DNA from: Rhodanobacteraceae bacterium
Lineage (GTDB): Bacteria; Pseudomonadota; Gammaproteobacteria; Xanthomonadales; Rhodanobacteraceae
Direction: 5' to 3'
Assembly (NCBI GenBank): GCA_025924775.1
Contig: JAICHS010000034.1
Location: forward strand, 1-14,273
DNA length: 14,273 bases
Positions within the stretch are counted from its first letter, which is position 1, and each line of letters begins with the position of its first letter. This document shows positions 6,371 to 13,000 of this stretch, in pieces. The notes beneath the pieces were generated by a model. The model did no database searches and was not told the origin of the DNA. It saw only the letters and a list, made by a program, of their open reading frames with translations. Both the position numbers and the translations under genes were made by a program.

Positions 6371-6775
6371 GTGAACGACAACACCACTCACGATGGCCTG
6401 GCCGGGCTCAAGGTCATGGTCATCGACGACTCCAAGACCATTCGCCGCACCGCCGAAACCCTGCTCAAGAAGGAGGGCGCCGAGGTGTTGACTGCCATCG
6501 ATGGCTTCGAGGCGCTGGCCAAGATTTCCGACCTGAAGCCCGACATCATTTTCGTCGACATCATGATGCCGCGGCTGGACGGCTACCAGACCTGCGCGCT
6601 GATCAAGAACAACCATGTGTTCCGTGCGACGCCGGTGATCATGCTGTCGTCCAAGGACGGCCTGTTCGACAAGGCGCGCGGACGCATCGTGGGTTCCGAG
6701 CAGTACCTCACCAAACCTTTTACCCGTGACGAGCTGCTGGACGCCATCCACCAGCACGTCGTGACCGTCAAATAG
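6371..6775 (+). CDS. pilG: Twitching motility response regulator PilG (CheY-like)
   Basis: This is a single receiver domain of 134 residues. The acidic pair D19/D20 sits in KVMVIDDSKTIRR, the phospho-acceptor D63 in IIFVDIMMPRLDGYQ, the switch Ser in VIMLSSKDG, and K115 in YLTKPF. The motifs ETLLKKEGAEV and GLFDKARGRIVGSEQYLTKPFTR are characteristic of PilG. In the Pil-Chp pathway ChpA phosphorylates PilG, which promotes pilus extension and cAMP signalling. It acts in the cytoplasm and at the poles. The GTG start at 6371 follows GAGGTGG; an in-frame upstream extension to 6314 is not family-like. It is the first gene of the rightward operon, downstream of the CRP-type site, with pilH 36 bp further on. 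Confidence 0.96.
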   Translation: MNDNTTHDGLAGLKVMVIDDSKTIRRTAETLLKKEGAEVLTAIDGFEALAKISDLKPDIIFVDIMMPRLDGYQTCALIKNNHVFRATPVIMLSSKDGLFDKARGRIVGSEQYLTKPFTRDELLDAIHQHVVTVK

Positions 6776-6811
6776 CGCGGGCCCGGAGCGGCCGCGTCCC
6801 AGGGGAGTGCA

Positions 6812-7183
6812 ATGGCAAACATCTTGATCATCGACGATTCGCCCACCGACGTGAAGATTTTTTCCGGTGCGCTGGAGCGCGCGGGACACAAGGTCACGGC
6901 GGTGGACAGTGCCGAGGCCGGCATCGATGCCGCGCGCAAGAGCCGGCCCGACCTGGTGCTGATGGATGTGATCATGCCCGGCATGAACGGGTTCCAGGCC
7001 ACGCGCAGCCTCAGCAAGGATCCCGCCACCAGCGCCATCCCGGTACTGATCGTCACCACCAAGAGCATGGAAACCGACCGCATGTGGGGCATGCGCCAAG
7101 GCGCCAAGGACGTGCTGGTGAAGCCGGTCAGCGAAAAGGACCTGGTGGCCAACGTGAACAAGCACCTTTCCGCGCACGCCTGA
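6812..7183 (+). CDS. pilH: Twitching motility response regulator PilH (CheY-like)
   Basis: This is a 123-residue single receiver domain with D8/D9 in ILIIDDSPTD, phospho-acceptor D52 in LVLMDVIMPGMNGFQ, T82/T83 in VLIVTTKSMETD and K104 in DVLVKPVSEKD. The TTKSMETDRMWGMRQGA segment is typical of PilH. PilH is the second output regulator of ChpA, usually acting as a retraction regulator or phosphate sink opposing PilG. The ATG at 6812 follows a good purine-rich site (AGGGGAG) about 5 nt upstream. It lies between pilG and pilI, with only 8 bp to pilI. Confidence 0.96.
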   Translation: MANILIIDDSPTDVKIFSGALERAGHKVTAVDSAEAGIDAARKSRPDLVLMDVIMPGMNGFQATRSLSKDPATSAIPVLIVTTKSMETDRMWGMRQGAKDVLVKPVSEKDLVANVNKHLSAHA

Positions 7184-7191
7184 GGCAGGCC

Positions 7192-7839
7192 ATGAGCAAG
7201 AAACGCTTCCACAACGAACCGGACCTGCGCAGGCGCGAGCCGGGGCGCACCGCCGGCGACGCGGTGGAAGCCGGCGTGGCCGCAGCGGTGGCGACGCCGC
7301 TGCAGCCGGACGGCGCGTTTGCGCTGCTGGCCGACTACGAGCGCCGCAGCTTGGCGCATGACCCGGGCGTGCCGGAACAGATCGAGGCGCCCGGCCTGTG
7401 GCGCGCGATCGGGTTCCGGGTGGGCGAGCATCACTTCGTCAGCGGCATCGACGAGATCAGCGAGATCCTGATGTCGCCGCCGCCGGTCACCAGCATTCCC
7501 GCAACGCGTCCGTGGCTGCTGGGCGTTGCCAACGTGCGCGGCAATCTGGTGGCGCTGGTCGACCTGAAGCAATTTCTGTTCGAGCAACGCACCCACGTCA
7601 CCGGCCGCGCGCGCGTGCTGGTGGTCAAGCAGGCGGGCGGCAACGTTGGCCTGCTGGTGGATGAGCTGCTCGGGCAACGCAATCTGACCGATGCCGACCG
7701 CGCGGACGCGGAAGGCGAAGCCGACCCGGGGCTCGTGCGCTTCGTGACCGAAAACGTCACGCTGGGCGCGCAGCGGCTGGGCCGGTTCAGCATGGTGGAG
7801 TTGACACACGCGCCGGAGTTCCAGCTCGCGGCGCTTTGA
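7192..7839 (+). CDS. pilI: Twitching motility CheW-like adaptor PilI
   Basis: The 215-residue product has a CheW-like domain from about residue 68 to the C-terminus. Recognisable parts are LWRAIGFRVGEHHF, the SEILMSPPPVTSIPATRPWLLGVANVRGNLVALVDLK core region, NVGLLVDELLG and VRFVTENVTLG. PilI couples the transducer PilJ to the kinase ChpA in the cytoplasm. The N-terminal 60-odd residues, with a basic start (MSKKRF) and an Ala-rich stretch, lie before the CheW fold and make the protein longer than the roughly 180 residues usual for PilI. The ATG at 7192 follows GAGGCAGG 8 bp after the pilH stop; the frame is open further upstream, but that part overlaps pilH and is not family-like. A perfect palindrome begins 4 bp after its stop. 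Confidence 0.93.
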   Translation: MSKKRFHNEPDLRRREPGRTAGDAVEAGVAAAVATPLQPDGAFALLADYERRSLAHDPGVPEQIEAPGLWRAIGFRVGEHHFVSGIDEISEILMSPPPVTSIPATRPWLLGVANVRGNLVALVDLKQFLFEQRTHVTGRARVLVVKQAGGNVGLLVDELLGQRNLTDADRADAEGEADPGLVRFVTENVTLGAQRLGRFSMVELTHAPEFQLAAL

Positions 7840-7843
7840 GTTT

Positions 7844-7863
7844 CGCGATCAGGCCTGATCGCG
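7844..7863. repeat. Perfect 20-bp palindrome between pilI and pilJ
   Basis: CGCGATCAGGCCTGATCGCG reads identically on both strands and starts 4 bp after the pilI stop. As RNA it would give an 8-bp stem with a 4-nt loop. No clean U-tract follows, so an intrinsic terminator is unlikely. A protein operator, or an RNA processing or stability element that separates pilGHI from pilJ-chpA expression, is possible. The symmetry is directly visible; the role is unknown. Confidence 0.8.
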
Positions 7864-7904
7864 GGTTCGTTGGTGTTTCGGGGTATCGGAGGGGGTTGCA
7901 GACG

Positions 7905-8027
7905 ATGAAGACTGAAACGGCCAAGGCTGCCATTCGTGGCGACGTGCCCGCTGACCTGACTTTCAACCACAGCCGCTCCGAAGCAACAGTCCAGGCGGCA
8001 GATATGGCAATGAGGTGGCAATCATGA
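7905..8027 (+). CDS. Possible small ORF (40 aa) coupled to pilJ
   Basis: An ATG at 7905 opens a 40-codon frame that ends in TGA at 8025-8027. That stop overlaps the pilJ ATG as ATGA, the classic translational-coupling arrangement. A purine-rich GGAGGGGG lies upstream at 7888-7895, with about 9 nt between its end and the ATG. The peptide starts MKTETAKAAIRGD, is mildly charged, and has no membrane segment or motif that I recognise. Third-position GC is only about 60%, clearly below the neighbouring genes, which argues against a conserved protein. It could be a short leader peptide tuning pilJ translation, or chance. The 185-bp pilI-pilJ gap is otherwise unexplained except for the 20-bp palindrome. 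Confidence 0.3.
   Translation: MKTETAKAAIRGDVPADLTFNHSRSEATVQAADMAMRWQS
8012..8018 (+). promoter_or_regulatory. Ribosome binding site deciding the pilJ start
   Basis: GAGGTGG lies 5 nt before the ATG at 8024. The in-frame GTG at 8015 falls inside this site, so ATG 8024 is the likely pilJ start. Confidence 0.7.
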
Positions 8028-10024
8028 GCGCGAACACCGGTGCGGTCCGCAAGGGGGCATCCCTGCAGACCTGGCTGATCATCATCCTGCTGGCGGCCAT
8101 CGTGCTGGCCGGCGTGGACTTCTTCCTGTTGAACCGGCACGACGGCCAGGACCGCGCGGCCGCGCAGCTGACCACCCAGATCCAGGTGAACTCGCAGCAG
8201 GTCGCGAACTTCGCCGTGCAAGCGGCCAACGGCAACATTGACGCCTTCAAGGAACTGACCAGCACGCGTGCAGCCATTGCCGCGGCGGTGCAGCACTTGA
8301 ACGCCGGTGATCCCGCGACGGGCCTGCCGGCCTACGGTGACGCCATCGGCGTGCGCGGCCCGATGGGCGCGTTGACCAAGTCGTGGGACCAGCTGGCCAA
8401 GGACCTGGGCGGCATCGAGGCCAACCGGGATTCGGTGCTGGATTCGGCCGCGCAGGCAGCGCAGTTCAACCAGCAGATGCCGAACCTCAACTCCAAGATC
8501 AACCAGGTCATCACCATCCTGCAGTCCAAGGGTTCGTCCACGCAGATCTACACGGCCTCGCAGCTGCTGGTGTCGGGCGACCGCCTGATCCGCCGCGTGG
8601 GCGACGTGCTGCAGGGCGGCGCGGATTCCGCCTCGGCGGCCAACGGCCTGGCGCTGGACTCCACCAACTACGGTGCCACGCTGAAGCAGCTTTCGGATGG
8701 TTCTTCGGGCGAAGCCGCGAGGATCCTGGGCGATGTACAGAAGTCGTGGTCGGCGCTGGAGGCGCCGGTGCAGAAGGTGATCGCGGCCGCGCCGACCCTG
8801 GTGACGGTCAAGACCGCCGCCACCCAGGCCTCGGTGGACTCGCAGGACATATTGCTGAAAGCCAACAACGTGTCCACGGCCCTTGGCAAGTTGCCGCAGA
8901 CGCGTCCGTTCCCGAACGTGTGGTGGGGCCTCCTGGGTGCCGTGGTCGCGGTGGTGCTGGCCGTGGCGCTGGCCTTCAGCTTCATCGGTGCCGAGCGCAA
9001 ACGCTCCGCCGAAAGCCGCAAGCTCAACGAACGCAACCAGCAGGCCATCATGCGGCTGCTGGATGAAATGGGCACCCTCGCCGAAGGCGATTTGACGGTG
9101 AAGGCGACCGTCACCGAGGACATCACCGGCGCGATCGCCGACTCCGTGAACTTCGCGGTCGAGGCGCTGCGCTCCCTCGTCACCACCATCAACGAGACGG
9201 CGGTGCGGGTATCTTCGGCGGCCCAGGAAACCCAGGCCACCGCCAAGCACCTCGCGGACGCGGCCAACCAGCAGGCCGAACAGATCACCTCCGCCTCGTC
9301 CAAGATCAACGAAATGGCGGTGTCCATCGACCAGGTGTCGAAAAATTCCGCCGACTCCGCGGAAGTGGCCCAGCGCTCGGTGCAGATCGCGTCCAACGGC
9401 GCGCAGATCGTGCGCCAGACGATCAGCGGCATGGACTCGATCCGCGAGCAGATCCAGGAGACCTCCAAGCGCATCAAGCGCCTCGGCGAGTCCTCGCAGG
9501 AAATCGGCTCGATCGTCGAGCTCATCAACGACATCGCCGAGCAGACCAACATTCTGGCATTGAACGCGGCCATTCAGGCCGCTTCGGCGGGTGAGGCGGG
9601 CCGTGGGTTCGCGGTGGTCGCGGATGAAGTGCAACGACTGGCCGAACGCGCGACGGGCGCCACCAAGCGTATCGAAACACTGGTGCAGACCATTCAGACC
9701 GATACGAATGAAGCCGTCAGCTCGATGGAGCAGACCACCACGCAGGTGGTCAACGGTGCGCGCCTGGCCGAGGACGCCGGCACCGCGCTGGGCGAAATCG
9801 AAAAGGTGTCGAACAACCTCGCCGGATTGATTCAGGGCATCTCCAGCGCCGCGAAGCAGCAATCCGCGGCCGCCACCAACATCTCGTCGACGATGAGTTC
9901 GATTCAGCAGATCACCGCGCAGACTTCGGTCGGCGCCAACCAGACCGCCGAGTCGATCGGCAACCTTGCGCAGCTCGCGCAAGAGTTGCGGCGTTCGGTG
10001 GCCGACTTCAAGTTGCCGGCTTGA
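8024..10024 (+). CDS. pilJ: Type IV pilus methyl-accepting chemotaxis transducer PilJ
   Basis: This 666-residue inner-membrane receptor senses pilus or surface signals and activates ChpA through PilI. A first membrane helix lies at about 14-36 (TWLIIILLAAIVLAGVDFF), and a periplasmic, largely helical PilJ-type sensing region at about 40-295. The second membrane helix is at about 299-322 (WWGLLGAVVAVVLAVALAF), followed by a HAMP-like segment with LLDEMGTLAEGDLTVKATV. A long cytoplasmic methyl-accepting coiled coil has the hairpin tip IAEQTNILALNAAIQAASAG and then GRGFAVVADEVQRLAERA (about 504-545). The protein ends VADFKLPA. The start is ATG 8024, with GAGGTGG 5 nt upstream. Unlike Pseudomonas, no pilK methyltransferase gene follows; chpA starts 14 bp after the stop. 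Confidence 0.97.
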   Translation: MSANTGAVRKGASLQTWLIIILLAAIVLAGVDFFLLNRHDGQDRAAAQLTTQIQVNSQQVANFAVQAANGNIDAFKELTSTRAAIAAAVQHLNAGDPATGLPAYGDAIGVRGPMGALTKSWDQLAKDLGGIEANRDSVLDSAAQAAQFNQQMPNLNSKINQVITILQSKGSSTQIYTASQLLVSGDRLIRRVGDVLQGGADSASAANGLALDSTNYGATLKQLSDGSSGEAARILGDVQKSWSALEAPVQKVIAAAPTLVTVKTAATQASVDSQDILLKANNVSTALGKLPQTRPFPNVWWGLLGAVVAVVLAVALAFSFIGAERKRSAESRKLNERNQQAIMRLLDEMGTLAEGDLTVKATVTEDITGAIADSVNFAVEALRSLVTTINETAVRVSSAAQETQATAKHLADAANQQAEQITSASSKINEMAVSIDQVSKNSADSAEVAQRSVQIASNGAQIVRQTISGMDSIREQIQETSKRIKRLGESSQEIGSIVELINDIAEQTNILALNAAIQAASAGEAGRGFAVVADEVQRLAERATGATKRIETLVQTIQTDTNEAVSSMEQTTTQVVNGARLAEDAGTALGEIEKVSNNLAGLIQGISSAAKQQSAAATNISSTMSSIQQITAQTSVGANQTAESIGNLAQLAQELRRSVADFKLPA

Positions 10025-10038
10025 CGGCGGGAATCCTC

Positions 10039-13000
10039 ATGACTGCGGGCGACGACATGGTATCCACGGCAACCGGCGCTCCCGGCGTGGCTGCGGGCGC
10101 GTCCGCGATGGCTGGGGCGCCACCGGCGGGCGGGGCCAACCGGCAGGCGGCGATGCGGCTGGAGGACCACCTTGACTTTTCCACCCTGGGTTGGGTCAAG
10201 CCGCAGATCGACGAGCTGCTTTCCGAGGCGCGCCAGGCGCTCGAGGCGTTCGCGGAAAATGCCGCCGACAGCGCTTCGATGCGCAGTTGCGTGGACCTGT
10301 TGCACCAGGTGCTGGGTACGCTGCGCATCGTGGAGCTGTACGGCGCCGCCGAACTTGACCAGGAAATGGAACATCTCGCGCAGGCGGTGCTGGATGCACG
10401 GGTGACCAATCGCGACGACGCCATGGGCGCGCTGATGCGTGGTCTGGTGCAGTTGCCCGACTATCTCGACCTCATCGAAAGCGGCCACAAGGACATCCCG
10501 ATCGTCCTGTTGCCGTTGCTCAACGAATTGCGCGACGCGCGTGACGAGCCGCCGGTGGACCAGAGCGTGTTGTTCCACCCCGACCTCGATCGGCCGCTGC
10601 CGCCGGATGCGGCCGGCGCACGTGCGGCGTATCCGTTCGCCGACCTGCGCCAGCGCGTCACCCAGATCCGCGCGCGTTTCCAGGTGCAGCTGCTGGCGTG
10701 GACCCAGGGCAAGCAGCCGAATTTTGCGGACATGCGCGATTGCGTGGACGAGCTGCGTGCGGTGTGCCACGCCGAATCCGCGCGACGCTTGTGGTGGGTG
10801 GCGGGCGGCGTGCTGGAAACCCTGCAGCAGGGTCGGCTGGACCACCATCTTGCCAGCCTGCGGCAACAGTTCGGCCACCTCGATCGCAGCATCCGCCACG
10901 TGCAGGACCAGGGCGAAGATGTGTGCGACGACGAGGATGCGCGCGAGCTCGTCCGCACGCTGCTTTATTACGTCGCGCAGGCGACGCCCGGACCGGGCCG
11001 CAGCGAGGCGATTTCGCAGTGCTTCGCGCTGGCGCGGATGGTGCCAACCGCGCAGGAGCTGGAACGCGCGCGCGCGGCGATGTCCGGCCGCAACCGCGCG
11101 CTGCTGGATACCGTGGCCAAGGCCGTGCGCGAAGATCTGCTGCGGGTGAAGGAAGGACTGGACATCTTCCTGCGCCGCGAAGACCGCCAGCCGCAGCAGC
11201 TTTCGCCGCAGGTGGAAGTGCTGCAGCGCGTGGGTGACACGCTGGGCGTGCTGGGGCTGGATGCGCCGGCGAAGATGATCGGCGAACAACGGCACGCCAT
11301 CACCGCGATGATCGACGGCGAGCGCGAGGCACACCCCGAGGCGATCCTGGATGTCGCCAGTGCGTTGTTGTACGTGGATGCATCACTGGACGAGCACATC
11401 GAGCACCTTGGCGCGCACGACCAGGCGGACGCGACGCTGCCCTCCAGCGAGGCGCGCAAGATCATGCGCGCGCTGATGCACGAGGCCGGCGCCAACCTCG
11501 GCAAGGTCAAGGAACGCATCACCGCGTTCATCGAATCGTCGTGGTCGCACGTGCAACTGGCCGAAGTGCCGAAGCTGCTGACCGAAGTTGGCGGCGCCCT
11601 GCGCATCCTCAACCTCGACCGGCCCGCGGCCCTGGTGGAAGGCATCGACCGCTACGTCGGCAACGAACTGATCGTGGATCGCACGGTTCCCACCGTCGAG
11701 GCCATGGACCAGCTTGCCGACGCCGTCGCGGGCGTCGAGTACTACCTCGAAATCGGACACGACGCCAACGCCAGCGACAGCCGCATCCTGGATGCCGCCG
11801 AGCACAGCCTGGAGCGTCTGCACTACTGGCCGGTGCCGGCGCGCCGTGAACCCGCCGCACCCGTCGCCGAGGCGGTTGCCGCGCCCGCCGTTGCGGCCGC
11901 GCCGGTCGCCGCCGCCGAAACCGCCGAGGCCAAAATCCCCGCCCCGGTCGAACCCGTATCACCGGCCGCGCTGGCCGAGGTCGCGCAGCCGGTGGAATCC
12001 GCGCCGGCCGCGCCGGTTGCCGCGGTGCCGGTGGTCCCGGGCGTGGGTCCGGGCAAGTGGATCGAAGTCGAGCAAGAGGTGCTGGAGCCGGTCGCCGGCG
12101 AAGGTGCGCCGGTGGACACCTCGTTCCAGGACGCCGCGGGCATCGATGAGGAAATCCGCGAGGTTTTCGTCGAGGAAGTCGGTGAGGAAATCGCCAACAT
12201 CAACGTCAACCTGCCGGCGTGGAAGTCCAATCCCGATGACCTGGATGCGTTGAAGAACGTGCGCCGTTCGTTCCACACCCTCAAGGGCTCGGGGCGACTG
12301 GTGGGTGCGGTGGCGCTGGGCGAATTCAGCTGGAAAGTCGAGAACATGCTCAACCGCGTGCTCGACCAGACCATCAAGCCGGACCCGAACGTGCAGGCGC
12401 TGGTGGACGCCGCGGCCGCAACCCTGCCGAAGCTGCACGCAGGGTTGCAAGGCGAAAGCGTAGTGCTGGATCCGCCGCTCGACGCGATCATGCAGACGGC
12501 CGACAAGCTGGCCGCGGGGCAGCCGGCGCGCATCGAGGATCTGGCGCAGGGTTACCGCAAGGTCACGCGCACGCTGCGCCGCTGGGTGCCCATGGCCGAA
12601 TCGGAGCCGCCAGCCGCAAGCGTGGCACCGATCGAGCTCGATCCGATCATCACCGCGCCGGATTCCGGGCTGCCGGTGATCGACCCGATCCTGCTGGACG
12701 TATTGCGCACCGAGGTCGGGCAGCATCTGGATGGCATGCGCGGCTACCTCGCGCGCGACGCCGCGCACGACGTGCCGGTCGATGATGCGCTGGTGCGTTC
12801 GGTGCACACGCTGCACGGTGCGATCGCGATGGTCGGCATCGCGTCGCTGGCCGGGATGCTGTCGCCGCTGGAAGTCTGGACGCGGCGCGTGCGCAGTGCC
12901 GACGCAGCACTCGATCGCGAGGGCTGCGACACCCTGCGTGATGCTGCCGCGATGACCGAGCACGTGATGGCGCAATTCGACGCGCCGGTGCCCGACGTGC

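Noticed and set aside
7787..9982. 731-codon minus-strand frame opposite pilJ
   Set aside because: It is a shadow of the pilJ coding sequence, with Arg/Gly/His-rich composition and no recognisable domain.
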